DNA of 61,709 bases from contig NZ_JAVJSQ010000038.1 of NCBI RefSeq assembly GCF_040219335.1, forward strand, positions 1 through 61,709. The letters run 5' to 3'. Made by a program: the position numbers and the translations under genes. The notes under the pieces were generated by a model. It made no database searches, was not told the DNA's origin, and saw only the letters and a list, made by a program, of their open reading frames with translations. Numbering within the stretch: position 1 is the first letter of the stretch; every line of letters begins with the position of its first letter. Of the stretch, positions 38,272-47,218 are shown in pieces. Origin of the DNA: Gimesia sp. (GTDB lineage: Bacteria; Planctomycetota; Planctomycetia; Planctomycetales; Planctomycetaceae).

Positions 38272-38295
38272 TGCAAATGCAAAACAATTGCAATT
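38272..38295 (-). promoter_or_regulatory. Fur-family-like operator, copy 1, before the DUF1559 gene
   Basis: The plus-strand sequence at 38272-38295 matches a second site at 44874-44897 in 21 of 24 positions. Its core TGCAAAACAATTGCA (38278-38292) is a near-perfect 7-1-7 inverted repeat, the spacing typical of Fur/Zur/PerR boxes. On the minus strand it overlaps a -35-like TTGCAT, about 110 bases upstream of the DUF1559 start. Within the 301-bp gap 38163-38463 the only other structure is a GC-rich hairpin near 38389-38409, perhaps the terminator of the CobN-like gene. Confidence 0.65.
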
Positions 38296-38463
38296 ATACG
38301 TTTTTTTGAAAATTGCTTAGGCTGTAATACGCGCAGAGAAAATGTGCGTTGGAAACCTGTGAAGGGAGGGCGTACAAAGAGCGTTGTTCCCGAGGGGGCA
38401 TCCCCTGGGCACAGATCAGGAACTGATGCATTTGTCGTTGTTGTAACTAAGCAGACTGTTGAT

Positions 38464-41400
38464 TCATGTGATTTGTCGTTTTTCTCTATGCAGAATGCTG
38501 GAACCCAGGACGAAACAGATCATTCCAAAGCAAACGAGGATCACCAGTGCAGGGCTCTGTTCGGGAATCACTTCCGCTTCCGTGGACTCTTGCTGAACTT
38601 CACTCATTTCGATCCCTTCGACTTCGGGTAATGACTGTGTCGGCTGGAGAGCCGCTGACAATGCGAGCTGATAGTCAGAGAGAGTGGAGGGACTGGCTTC
38701 GTTGCCGGGAGCATTTAATTGCTGATTCAAAAAATCATGAAATGCCTGATTGCCACACGTTTCGTAAGAACAGGCAGCACCATGTTCGGCTACCAGTTCA
38801 GTATGCACTGCAGCCAGTTTCTGCAGGGTTTCTTTGTTGGGAGTCCAGTACCCTTTGCGGGCCGTCTCCAGCATCACCGCAGTCATGTCCTGCAGTGCAT
38901 ACGGGTTTTTCTCTTCAAAGTATTCGCGCATCTTCAGGTTATGTTTGTCTTCAATATAAACCTGAAACGTTTCGTCCCACATATCCTGGCTGATGGCCGC
39001 TGGTTGCATGACATTCCAGCCATACATATTGCGTACATTTTCAGTAAGTGAAGCAGCAGCGGAAGGCCCCTCACGCTGCATACTCTGAATAAAGCGGGGA
39101 TTCCACAAGGATGTCCGGGCTTCTTCGCGAATGGCGCCGATGGATGTGGTGACTTTCGCACGACCGGGTTGTCTTAAGTCACTGAAATAGCCTGTAGGAT
39201 CAGTCCCCGTTGTATCGCGAACAGCCAGGGTAATCCCCCCCATAAATTCATAAACGTGATCGAGTGAAAGTGGCCCCCACGTATTCGATGAGCGGGGATG
39301 TACGACCGCTTCGACTCCCTGCATTTGTGCTTCCAGTAGTCCCGGCAGAACCGTGCCCCAGCGGTCACCGTCCCGATAGACTCCCGACATGTTCTGAATG
39401 TAGCGTTTCGCGACCTGACTTTCAGACTCCCAGGTATCTCCCCGTTCGACCATACCCATGATCTGGGTACCATAACTGCTGTTAGAGGCGGAGCCAAAGA
39501 TTCGGGCCGTAGCAAAATCCCGGGCATCTTTAGCTGATACGCCACCTTGTTTCAGGGCCTGCTCTGTCTGTTTAGTTCCTTCGCGTACGAAGTTCGGGAA
39601 TTTTTCCTGTTCCAGATTACTGGCAATCTGAACGGCATCATCAATCAGTTTGATCCGGGAAGCGGCAGCGTCGCGAAATTGACCTGACGTCTGGACCAGC
39701 ACATCGACGCGTGGCCTTTGGAGTTCGTCTGAAGGAATGACTTCGACATCGTAGACGACACCACGCGAATTCCAGACAGGACGCATCCCCATGAGATACA
39801 GGATCTGAGCGATTGCGGTGCCTTTGCCTCGAATGAATTCACCTCCCCAAAGTGAGATTGCAACCTGACGGGGATAATTTCCAGCGTGTGAGGCCTGATG
39901 CGCTGCCAGCATCTCATCTGTCAGTCTGACACCAACCCGCCAGGCTTCCGGCGTGGGGGTCTGTTCTGCATTGATCGAATACAGATTGCGTCCGGTGGGA
40001 ATAGCATCCGAATTGACCAGCGGATCACCACCACTGGATGGCGCGATATAACTGGCATTGAGAGCAGCGGTGATCTGCTCCAGTTCGCGTTCCGGAGAGA
40101 TTTGCAGATTCCGGGCATTCAGTTGTGAAGTCTCGATGAGCTCAATCAGTTTCTGCTGCTGTAGAGGAGATTTGACAATCATTGCTTTGAACTCGTCCGC
40201 AGAGTTCCAGAGTCGTTTTGTTTCAGACTCATCCTGGGGTTTTCTCGCGACTACGGGAGAGTCCGTTGTGACCTTCACTCTTGGAGCGAGTTGCGGATCG
40301 TCGGTGGACTGAGCATCAGCACCAACGAACTTCACTTGTGCACCCGGGAGTGGACGCGAACTATGATCATCTGCTGGTGAGTCGTTTACCGAGGACTGTT
40401 TAGAATCAACTGGCTCTGTGCCTGCTGGTTGAGTCCCTTGTTTCTGTTGTGGATCTTTCGGATGGGATGGGGAACTGCTTTTGCCGGGGGATGTCTGCTG
40501 TTTGTGTTTTGCTTTCCCTTTCTGAGTGGCCCCGGAGAGTCCATCTGGTTTCTGTCCCGAGGCGGGAGACGTTCTCTGTTTTTCGGCTGCCACAGCGGCT
40601 TTGATTATCGCCTGCTTGTCTGCACTGAAGAGTAAATCGGTTTTCAGTTTGCCTGTGAGTACTTCGGAGACGAATTGTCGGGCCAGGTCCTGTCGATATT
40701 CCATGGAGTCATCGTTCACCGGTTTCCCCAATGCCGTTAGTAACTGGTCGACACCTTGTTCCCCGAGCATCGCGGTCGCCGTCTGCTCAATCTGTTTCTC
40801 TCCCAGGTTACGTCCGATGACATGGAGCCCGTCGGTGATGCTCTGATCTTTCAACTGATGAATATAGTTGTGAACTTCAGTCAGTTCTACTTCGGTTAAT
40901 AATCGATTGGTCAGTTCTTCACCATTCAGACCCAGATCTTCTGCCAGGTTGAGTTCAGTCACCAGTTCCGTGACCGAACGAAGCGTCTCCTCGCGCAACA
41001 GGGGATCTTCTACCTGTTCCCAGTCATGAATTTTATCGTGCAACAGAGAGAGAGCACCGTAGAGTCCCGCCTCCATGAAGGGAGGCGTTAAATGGGAAAC
41101 AATGACAGCATTGGAACGCCGCTTGGCAACCAGGGCTTCGCCGACGTTATTGATCACATAAGGATAAATATGAGGGACATCTCCGATGAGAATATGCGGC
41201 CAGCAGTCTCGGCTCAGGCAGTTTGATTTCCCATACGTAAATTCCAGGGAGCCATGCGTGCCGAAGTGCATGATTGCATCTGCCTGGAATCCATAGCGGG
41301 CCCAGAGGTAGGCACCGAGATAAAAGTGTGGGGCAGCCTGGTCTGTCCCATGGATTGAGCTGATCTCGTCTTCCGTCTCGCCGCCTCCACCTGCGGTTGG

Positions 41401-42903
41401 CTGGGGCATAATCACGACATTCCCCAACTGAATGCGGCTGATACCCAGGTGGGGTTGACCATCGATGTTGGTGACCATTTTTTCGCCGGGTAACTCTCCC
41501 CAGAGATTGATGGTCTCCTGTTGCCGCTTCGGTGAGAGTGCCTGCTGGAACCATTCCGCATAGCGGGTGGCTGGAACCAGTTCCGGATCAGCTTCTTTGA
41601 GAAAAGTCTCAAAGGCACCCAGGGCCCATTGGCCGAGTGTCTTACCTTTTGCCTGGATGAGTGCGAATAATGCGTCGGGGGATTCCGGGAGGGAACCGCC
41701 GAGATCATAACCTTCAGACTGTAGACGCTGTAGTGTGTTCCAGAGTGCGGGAGCGACTTCCAGACCGCCGGCAGACAAAGCTGCCATGCCGGGGGACTTG
41801 TAATAAACTATGACAATCCGTTTCTCTGAATTTGGTTTTTTCCGTAACTTAAGCCAGTTCAAAAGCAGATTAACGCGGTTTTCGATCTGATCGTCCATAG
41901 GAGCCCGGACATTGAGCCCGCGTGCATTAGGTTCCATGGAGGAGACGACGATGGGTTCGATGATGCCATCCAGCTCTGGGGCCGTGATCGACTGACCCAT
42001 GAAGCCTCCTTCCATTCCGCGTTCGTCGTTGAGCCAGCGTTCACGGTTCGAGAGTAACGGAAGCGCGCTGACGATCGGGCAGTTCAGCTCGCGGAGCAGT
42101 TGATCTCCCTGTCCACCATACGAGAAGCGGCCGTGTGGGAAAGTCAGTATCAGATCGGGCTGGACAGCCTGCAGAAGAGGGAAAGCTTCCGTACGACCAA
42201 AAATGGGATAGACTTTCGCACCGCCTGCTTCCAACTGTCGAATGATGACATCCACCGGTTCCCGGTTCATTTTGTCCTGTGGATCCATGAAACCCGCTAA
42301 CAGAGCCACTCGAGGTGCTTCAGTATCTCTGGCTGATGCTCTGGACGAAGCAAACGCTTCATAGTCCGCCAGTGACTCAAAGATATTTCCATCCAGGTGG
42401 AAAAAACCATACTGAGGAACTTCAATCAGCGCGGGGACTTCGACTTCCCGGCCTCCCAGGTGATGAGCTGCATAATGAGCCATACCGATGAGATTTTCTT
42501 CTCCGCCATGCGTTAAAAAGTCGGCTATCTGCTGACGATGTGTTTCCGGCAGACTGTTCTGCTGGTTAGACAGGGCATTGGTTGCGGTTCGGATATAAAA
42601 GTGCGTTCCCGCTGCACGGGCACGTGTAATTCGTGCTACCTGTTCGGGGGTGAGGTTCAGACCCTGCCCGCGAATGAAAACCAGATTGTAATTCTGGAGG
42701 TTGGCAGTATCGATGCCTTCATCGGGATAACGGTGCAGAGAGTAGGGGGTCTGCTGCAAAGCGTTTTCCCAGTTTGCCCAGTCGGTGTCGGAAAAACCGA
42801 CAGTGGCAATCCGAAAGGGGCGGAGATATTCATAGTACGCCCAGAGTCCACCTGAAAAACAAAGGGCCAACAGTACAACAGAGGATAAATATTTCTTGAA
42901 CAT
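38464..42903 (-). CDS. Membrane-anchored CobN-like chelatase (HmuS-type)
   Basis: This 1479-residue protein belongs to the CobN/BchH magnesium-chelatase large-subunit family. MHFGTHGSLEF at about 544-554 is the conserved HxGxHG site, and IPTGRNLYSI, SLWGGEFIRGKGTAIAQILYLMG and HPRSSNTWGPLSLDHVYEFMGG follow. Unlike cytoplasmic CobN it has an N-terminal helix (5-24) and a C-terminal helix (about 1450-1470) with a basic tail, so the catalytic body probably faces the periplasm. A Pro/Ser/Gln/Lys-rich linker fills about 780-858. Bacteroidetes HmuS removes iron from haem and related operons respond to zinc; the metal here is undecided. It is the last gene of a four-gene operon. Confidence 0.9.
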   Translation of the reverse strand: MFKKYLSSVVLLALCFSGGLWAYYEYLRPFRIATVGFSDTDWANWENALQQTPYSLHRYPDEGIDTANLQNYNLVFIRGQGLNLTPEQVARITRARAAGTHFYIRTATNALSNQQNSLPETHRQQIADFLTHGGEENLIGMAHYAAHHLGGREVEVPALIEVPQYGFFHLDGNIFESLADYEAFASSRASARDTEAPRVALLAGFMDPQDKMNREPVDVIIRQLEAGGAKVYPIFGRTEAFPLLQAVQPDLILTFPHGRFSYGGQGDQLLRELNCPIVSALPLLSNRERWLNDERGMEGGFMGQSITAPELDGIIEPIVVSSMEPNARGLNVRAPMDDQIENRVNLLLNWLKLRKKPNSEKRIVIVYYKSPGMAALSAGGLEVAPALWNTLQRLQSEGYDLGGSLPESPDALFALIQAKGKTLGQWALGAFETFLKEADPELVPATRYAEWFQQALSPKRQQETINLWGELPGEKMVTNIDGQPHLGISRIQLGNVVIMPQPTAGGGGETEDEISSIHGTDQAAPHFYLGAYLWARYGFQADAIMHFGTHGSLEFTYGKSNCLSRDCWPHILIGDVPHIYPYVINNVGEALVAKRRSNAVIVSHLTPPFMEAGLYGALSLLHDKIHDWEQVEDPLLREETLRSVTELVTELNLAEDLGLNGEELTNRLLTEVELTEVHNYIHQLKDQSITDGLHVIGRNLGEKQIEQTATAMLGEQGVDQLLTALGKPVNDDSMEYRQDLARQFVSEVLTGKLKTDLLFSADKQAIIKAAVAAEKQRTSPASGQKPDGLSGATQKGKAKHKQQTSPGKSSSPSHPKDPQQKQGTQPAGTEPVDSKQSSVNDSPADDHSSRPLPGAQVKFVGADAQSTDDPQLAPRVKVTTDSPVVARKPQDESETKRLWNSADEFKAMIVKSPLQQQKLIELIETSQLNARNLQISPERELEQITAALNASYIAPSSGGDPLVNSDAIPTGRNLYSINAEQTPTPEAWRVGVRLTDEMLAAHQASHAGNYPRQVAISLWGGEFIRGKGTAIAQILYLMGMRPVWNSRGVVYDVEVIPSDELQRPRVDVLVQTSGQFRDAAASRIKLIDDAVQIASNLEQEKFPNFVREGTKQTEQALKQGGVSAKDARDFATARIFGSASNSSYGTQIMGMVERGDTWESESQVAKRYIQNMSGVYRDGDRWGTVLPGLLEAQMQGVEAVVHPRSSNTWGPLSLDHVYEFMGGITLAVRDTTGTDPTGYFSDLRQPGRAKVTTSIGAIREEARTSLWNPRFIQSMQREGPSAAASLTENVRNMYGWNVMQPAAISQDMWDETFQVYIEDKHNLKMREYFEEKNPYALQDMTAVMLETARKGYWTPNKETLQKLAAVHTELVAEHGAACSYETCGNQAFHDFLNQQLNAPGNEASPSTLSDYQLALSAALQPTQSLPEVEGIEMSEVQQESTEAEVIPEQSPALVILVCFGMICFVLGSSILHREKRQIT

Positions 42904-42938
42904 CGTTAATCTTCATCCATATAGAATGTCAGTAGAAA

Positions 42939-43361
42939 TTACGGGGTACCAGTCGGCTCACCCTCTGCAGGCACATAGATCACACGCCCGTCTGGTAACT
43001 GGTAAGCCTGTCCCAGCAGTTGACCTTTGCCCGCTCCCTTCGATTGGGAGGCCTCATACTGTTTAATTTCCTGCCCCTCTTTGACGATGATTTCCATCTC
43101 AGGTGTGCCTGGATCTGTGATGATGGTGTAATCCTTATCCTTGAGCAGGGCCGGGACCTGCAGATAGGAAATCAACGAGACCATCAGGGCTACCGCGAAA
43201 ACCATGGCGACATCAAAGAGGTTGGCCAGTGCTGCCAACGGGTCATCCTCTGTGTCGTCTGCCAGCCGGGAAGATGTTCCTTTTCGCAGGGTACGAAACT
43301 GCTGCAGTCGGTTCCCCTGTTGTGACTGATTCGTGGAGAATGGATGACTCTGATCAGACAT
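42939..43361 (-). CDS. DUF2149 membrane protein (ExbD/HmuV-like position)
   Basis: I chose ATG 43361 because AGGAG lies 9 bases before it and it overlaps the ExbB-like stop by 8 bp; a longer form would reach 43466. The 140-residue protein has one helix, DDPLAALANLFDVAMVFAVAL..., typical of DUF2149, then a small exported domain (EMEIIVKEGQEIKQYEASQSKGAG). Its topology is like that of ExbD, the partner of ExbB in proton-driven motors. Gene order ExbB-like, DUF2149, CobN-like matches hmuU-V-S-like sets. Likely role: the energising stator for the CobN-like step or for transport across the envelope. Confidence 0.85.
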   Translation of the reverse strand: MSDQSHPFSTNQSQQGNRLQQFRTLRKGTSSRLADDTEDDPLAALANLFDVAMVFAVALMVSLISYLQVPALLKDKDYTIITDPGTPEMEIIVKEGQEIKQYEASQSKGAGKGQLLGQAYQLPDGRVIYVPAEGEPTGTP

Positions 43362-44016
43362 GGATACGGTCTCCTGCGTCTCGAGCCGGGGTGTTGATCG
43401 ACTCTTCTTCCTGTTGCTGTTGATATTCAGAAGGCTCTGGCAGTCCGCAGAGTCGTTCTGCAGCAAAATTGAGTAAAGAGAGATCAGCCTGGTACCAGTG
43501 TTTGTGGATCGTCACCAGGTAACCAGCGAGCATGCCGACGAACAGACCGAGTACGGTGGTTGAGAAGGCAATGACCAGATTATTGCTCATCGTCTGAATA
43601 TCACCGACCGCCAGGCCAACCAGTGCTGGTCCGAGTGGAATTAAGGTTCCCATCAGACCCAGACTGGGGCCCAGTTTCACCATTCCTCGAAGCAGGTCAA
43701 CTTTCCGTTGCCAGTGCATTTCAGATTGGGAAATACTGTAAGCGATCCGCGGTAGATCATCTCCTGCATTACGAATCTGTTGCAACGTCCTGAGAAATAC
43801 CTCATTACCAGAGGTTTCAGGCCATTCTGCCTGGTTTTGTTGGATGGCCAGCTCGACCGTCTGACGCTGCTCGCGATGTTGATTGCGACTCAGAAATTCC
43901 TGTAGAGTCCGTCCGCATTGGGTCAGGACTCTGATCAATGAAAATAACAGCAGCAGCATGACCGGGATCAGCAGAGCATTGGACAAGATGTAAAATACAT
44001 GGGTGATCTGATTCAT
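43354..44016 (-). CDS. MotA/TolQ/ExbB-family proton channel
   Basis: The 220-residue protein has three helices: about 9-33, 112-133 and 152-178. The diagnostic region GSLGLMGTLIPLGPALVGLAVGD followed by NNLVIAFSTTVLGLFVGMLAG is the ExbB/TolQ core. It should form the proton-conducting ring with the DUF2149 protein encoded next (8-bp overlap). The ribosome site before the ATG is weak. In hmu-like operons the matching gene is hmuU. No TonB, TolR or TonB-dependent receptor gene is found in the window, so the force-transmitting partner is unknown. Confidence 0.9.
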   Translation of the reverse strand: MNQITHVFYILSNALLIPVMLLLLFSLIRVLTQCGRTLQEFLSRNQHREQRQTVELAIQQNQAEWPETSGNEVFLRTLQQIRNAGDDLPRIAYSISQSEMHWQRKVDLLRGMVKLGPSLGLMGTLIPLGPALVGLAVGDIQTMSNNLVIAFSTTVLGLFVGMLAGYLVTIHKHWYQADLSLLNFAAERLCGLPEPSEYQQQQEEESINTPARDAGDRIHV

Positions 44017-44052
44017 AGTATTAAAACTTTTGGATGTGTTGAGTGAAAAAAA

Positions 44053-44808
44053 CTAGGATGACTTATCCTCTGACGGAACTTGAAACTGACGCGACTGCTG
44101 GTTGCGTTCCAGCAGGAAGCCAGCTGCGACTAAAGCCATGGTAATCAGTACCGCCAGTCCGGATTCCTGAATTAACTGCCGGAACGTTTGAGTCGTCTGG
44201 ACGGCAGGCAGGGATTGGCCGAGAGTGGTGAGTAATCCAGCGAGAATGCAAGTAGTCAGACAGCAGTCAAGGTGAAAGCGTAATACGAAGATCTGTTTCA
44301 ACCAGGCTCCCAACAAGCAGAGCAGAGACATGCTCAATGCCAGAAAGACGCCAACGCCGATACCTGCCAGTTCAGGCCGGGCACCTGCTTGAGAGGACAG
44401 CCATTGCAGTTCCAGCAGGAGTGCAAAGACGATTACAGCAGGTGATGGAATACAGCTGAGAAACCCCAGGGCTGTTCGCCAGCGCTCGGGGCAGGAACTG
44501 GAAACGGAGTGAAGAGCGGCCACCAGGCAGCTTGCTGTCAGGAATAGCTGTCCCCCACAGAGCAGGAGCAGCGAATCACGGGACAGCAGGGCTGATTTAA
44601 TATCGAAGAGTGTTCTGGAATCAGCAATCGGATTCAGCAGAAAGCCTGTGAGTCCCATCAGCCCCACAGCAAATGGTACCAGGTACCACTGACGCGAGAC
44701 GACCAGACCTGCAGACTGGCTGCCCCAGGCGACGATATACAGCACAAGCAGCAGGGCCATCTCGGAACTGTTTCCCGCAGACGGCACGATATGGTTCAGG
44801 TAATCCAT
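44053..44808 (-). CDS. Polytopic membrane protein opening the CobN-like operon (HmuT-like position)
   Basis: I chose ATG 44808 (MDYLNHIVPS) with GTGAG upstream over GTG 44820. The 251-residue protein has seven or eight hydrophobic helices and little else, with no enzymatic motif and few charged residues inside the membrane. By position and topology it corresponds to the poorly known first membrane gene of hmuTUVS-like sets, but sequence identity cannot be judged here. It lies 36 bp upstream of the ExbB-like gene and directly downstream of a promoter overlapped by the palindromic operator, so it should be the first gene of the transcript. Confidence 0.8.
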   Translation of the reverse strand: MDYLNHIVPSAGNSSEMALLLVLYIVAWGSQSAGLVVSRQWYLVPFAVGLMGLTGFLLNPIADSRTLFDIKSALLSRDSLLLLCGGQLFLTASCLVAALHSVSSSCPERWRTALGFLSCIPSPAVIVFALLLELQWLSSQAGARPELAGIGVGVFLALSMSLLCLLGAWLKQIFVLRFHLDCCLTTCILAGLLTTLGQSLPAVQTTQTFRQLIQESGLAVLITMALVAAGFLLERNQQSRQFQVPSEDKSS

Positions 44809-44855
44809 GTAGAATCTCACTTCAAGTACTGTTTGTATCTGACGGGTGAGAATCG

Positions 44856-44897
44856 AATATAATCACGCTTAAGTGCAAATGCAATACTATTGCAATA
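44856..44897 (-). promoter_or_regulatory. Promoter with perfect Fur/Zur-like palindrome before the CobN-like operon
   Basis: TGCAATACTATTGCA (44880-44894) is a perfect 7-1-7 palindrome inside a 24-base block shared with 38272-38295. On the minus strand, TTGCAT (44879-44884) and TATATT (44856-44861) are separated by exactly 17 bases, a good -35/-10 pair. The operator therefore covers the -35 box and would repress when bound. The rest of the spacer up to 45136 shows no gene I can support. Confidence 0.75.
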
Positions 44898-45136
44898 AAG
44901 GGGTGTGTGTATTAAAATGATGTTAAGAGCTGACAGTGATTCGAATGGCTCAGGGTTCTGTGTGAGATCCTCCCAGGCAGGTGATGCTCCAGACGTCTGC
45001 AGACTCAGGACTGGGGGAGGAGAATTGGGTTGCAGCCTGGGTAAGAGTGATGCCCCCTGGTCTAGTGGAAAAAGGCTGCTGACAGTAATCGAAACCAGGA
45101 ATGAAATCTGTTGAGAGGGATGAAACTCCGATTGCC

Positions 45137-45781
45137 TTACAGGGCTTCGGGCGACTCGCTTACCTTTCGTCTTAATCGCATTGTTTCAGGGTAGTCGTAC
45201 GTCAGTAACAAAGCTCCATCAGCGGCATGCTTCTCGAACAAATTAGCGATCAGATGGTCTTCACCGGGCCACGGGTAGGAAAAAACAAGATCAAAATCTT
45301 CGAGACGGCATTGGAGCTCATCGTATCCATCTTCCGCATCTGTGATGAGCCAGGAATATTCAGAGTTGTTTTCGACATACGCTTCTTCGGTAATTAATTC
45401 CGCGCCCGAGGGAATGAAACTACCTAAAGCGAACTCTACAGGCAAACCAAAATCATCTGCCAGCCTGCGAGCTGCGTCAACCAGATCCTGGTCAACTTCA
45501 ATGCCACAGGATGTATACTCTAGCATTGAGGCAAGAGATGCCACGACTCCGAAACCGCTACCCCATTCGCACATCATATCGCCAGGGGCAAGATTCTCAT
45601 CGGTGATGGCTTGCAGAGCGTGATAAACGGTTTTGAAATCACTGGGAATAAAGCTGCTGGTGCGACGTGGATTATTCTCAAGAAACTGAGTGACTCTCAA
45701 ATCAGCTTCACGAAGAAAGCGATCAATCTCATGGGGCAAGATCGAGCCGTGATTTGAAATTTCAATTTCCACTAAAGGCAC
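45137..45781 (-). CDS. Class I SAM-dependent methyltransferase-like protein
   Basis: The 214-residue cytoplasmic protein shows a Rossmann methyltransferase core: MCEWGSGFGVVASLASML (motif I, about 88-105), CGIEVDQDLVDAARRLA (motif II) and an FDLVFSYPWPGEDH segment (motif IV, about 164-177). GTG at 45781 is the start, with AGGA 10 bases before it; an in-frame GTG at 45772 is possible. The substrate cannot be inferred. It is not clearly in operon with its neighbours: 316 bp separate it from the CobN-like operon and 297 bp from the siderophore-interacting-protein gene. Confidence 0.75.
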   Translation of the reverse strand: MPLVEIEISNHGSILPHEIDRFLREADLRVTQFLENNPRRTSSFIPSDFKTVYHALQAITDENLAPGDMMCEWGSGFGVVASLASMLEYTSCGIEVDQDLVDAARRLADDFGLPVEFALGSFIPSGAELITEEAYVENNSEYSWLITDAEDGYDELQCRLEDFDLVFSYPWPGEDHLIANLFEKHAADGALLLTYDYPETMRLRRKVSESPEAL

Positions 45782-45848
45782 AATAAATAATCCTACAGGG
45801 AATTCGACTCAGTGAGTTAATCTGGAGTGGCTTTCATTCTGTATGAAT

Positions 45849-45880
45849 TTGGTCTCCTGATAAGACTCTGGGGAGACCAA
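45849..45880. terminator. Inverted repeat, possible terminator
   Basis: TTGGTCTCC (45849-45857) pairs with GGAGACCAA (45872-45880). It lies in the 297-bp gap between two minus-strand genes, about 200 bases past the stop of the upstream one. The T-run is poor, so the role is uncertain. Nothing else was found in this gap. Confidence 0.35.
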
Positions 45881-46078
45881 CCCACTACTGAGACGAATAG
45901 TAGTTGAGGGGAAGTTGTGAGGTCAACTGGCAGAGACCGTGTTTGTTCTGGGATCCAGGATTAAAGCGATGTGTCTGAACAGATAATTCAGAAGTGTTAT
46001 TGATGGCGACGTTAAGATACGCGCTCTGATGCTATGAAAGTGGCGGTACAGACTCACGGCATATCCGAAATGGGTCGA

Positions 46079-46831
46079 CTAGCCGGCCCCCGCAGACTGT
46101 TCGTTATCAACGCGTTTCGCCTGTTTGTGCCCTTCATCAGATTGTCCGAGTTTCCAATAGCTCGACAAGTATAAGTGACTGTCAGGAAGCTTGTGTTCTT
46201 CCTTAAAGAAATGCCTGAGTTTCCGCATGCTGTTGAATTCGCAGGCGGACCAGACGGCTGGTTGGCCTGCCTGCCAGGGTAAGGCTTTGATCTTCGAAAT
46301 CAGAAAACCACCCTCAGGATCCGGCTGGGGGTTGATTTCCCAGTGGAATTTCAGACCAGCGGGTGCTTTCAGAGTCTGGATCTCTGTTTCGCTGGGAATC
46401 TCGATGACTACATGTCCGGTGGCATCGTCAGGTAACTGCTCCAGGTTGACGCTGATCGCCGGTAATGCGGCCATGTCACCGACCAGCAGAAACCAGTCAG
46501 CGTCATGGTTGATCAATTTTTTCGGACCGGGATCGCCGACCTGAATCCGGTCTCCCGGTTGCGCCTGTTTCGCCCAGGATGACGCGGGCCCCAGGGGATC
46601 ATGTAGTACAAAGTCGAGGTCAATTTCCATCGGACGCTGTTGTCTGATGGTATAGGATCGTTTCTGTGGGGGCTGGTCATCCGCTTGCGGAAACATCAGT
46701 TTCACGTATGCACTTTCCTGATTGCTGGGATAACCAGCCAAGGCGGTGCCGCCCAAAGTGATTCGCAACATATGCTCGGTGATTCTGGTTGTGCGAATGA
46801 CTTCTAATTCTCTGACGGGTCGATTAGCCAT
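46079..46831 (-). CDS. Siderophore-interacting-protein (ViuB-type) flavin reductase
   Basis: The 250-residue cytoplasmic protein is of the FAD-binding-9/SIP family. R58-S-Y-T61 is the flavin-binding RxYS/T motif, GDRIQVGDPGPK follows, LLVGDMAALPAISVNLEQL is the start of the NAD(P)H-binding half, and VWSACEFNSMRKLRHFF plus YLSSYWKLGQSDEGH are typical of the C-terminus. SIPs reduce ferric siderophores to release iron. GAGAGA lies before the ATG. No operator like those at 38272 and 44874 was found in its upstream region, although an iron role fits the neighbourhood. Confidence 0.92.
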   Translation of the reverse strand: MANRPVRELEVIRTTRITEHMLRITLGGTALAGYPSNQESAYVKLMFPQADDQPPQKRSYTIRQQRPMEIDLDFVLHDPLGPASSWAKQAQPGDRIQVGDPGPKKLINHDADWFLLVGDMAALPAISVNLEQLPDDATGHVVIEIPSETEIQTLKAPAGLKFHWEINPQPDPEGGFLISKIKALPWQAGQPAVWSACEFNSMRKLRHFFKEEHKLPDSHLYLSSYWKLGQSDEGHKQAKRVDNEQSAGAG

Positions 46832-46996
46832 GGGATTATCTCTCGTTATCTGGAAATGCTCAACGATGCAGATTCAATCATAGCGCATGCAGTCTCGGGA
46901 TACAAAATGAGGACATGCAGATAAAGGTTGCGGTCACTGGGGGCGTTTTTAAGCAGCCCGGAGCGGTTTGATAATGGGTATCAAATTACAACAAAT

Positions 46997-47041
46997 AAAG
47001 ACCACTTACTGAAACAGAATCTGTTTCGATAAGTGGTCTTT
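46997..47041 (-). terminator. Strong intrinsic terminator next to the tRNA-Pro fragment
   Basis: AAAGACCACTTA (46997-47008) pairs with TAAGTGGTCTTT (47030-47041), and an inner GAAACAG/CTGTTTC extends the stem. On the minus strand it is followed by ATTTGTTGT. It lies 18 bases past the tRNA fragment and is probably the original terminator of that tRNA gene. The stretch 46832-46996 shows nothing else. Confidence 0.85.
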
Positions 47042-47058
47042 TGTGTTTGACTTGAAAG

Positions 47059-47100
47059 TCGGGATGACAAGATTTGAACTTGCGACCTCTGCGTCCCGAA
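47059..47100 (-). pseudogene. 3' fragment of tRNA-Pro (probable integration att site)
   Basis: Read on the minus strand this 42-base segment begins with the anticodon loop TTCGGGA, giving anticodon CGG (Pro). The 3' half of the anticodon stem (CGCAG), the T-arm (GTCGCAAGTTCAAATCTTGT) and the acceptor CATCCCG plus A follow. The 5' half is absent; the sequence before the loop is unrelated. A partial tRNA with its own terminator is what remains when an element integrates into a tRNA gene. The intact copy would lie at the far end of the element, outside this window or lost. Confidence 0.8.
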
Positions 47101-47218
47101 CTTGCTATTTCAAAAATAAGTTGTTGTGTGGTAAGGGGTTGCGTCGTCTCCTGGTCCGTTATTACAATGAAAACTGCAGAATAACGTACCATTTAACGGA
47201 CCAAAAGGAAATACCAGA

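Noticed and set aside
44905..45114. 69-codon frame next to the CobN-operon operator on the plus strand
   Set aside because: GTG start without a clear ribosome site, no hydrophobic leader or domain. Its position beside the palindrome is tempting (a divergent small gene), but nothing in the sequence supports translation.
28526..46831. Cobalamin biosynthesis cluster, suggested by CobN-like and CobW-like genes
   Set aside because: No other cobalamin gene or B12 riboswitch is visible; the GTPase is of the ZigA type and the CobN-like protein is membrane-anchored with an ExbB-type motor, so metal acquisition fits better.
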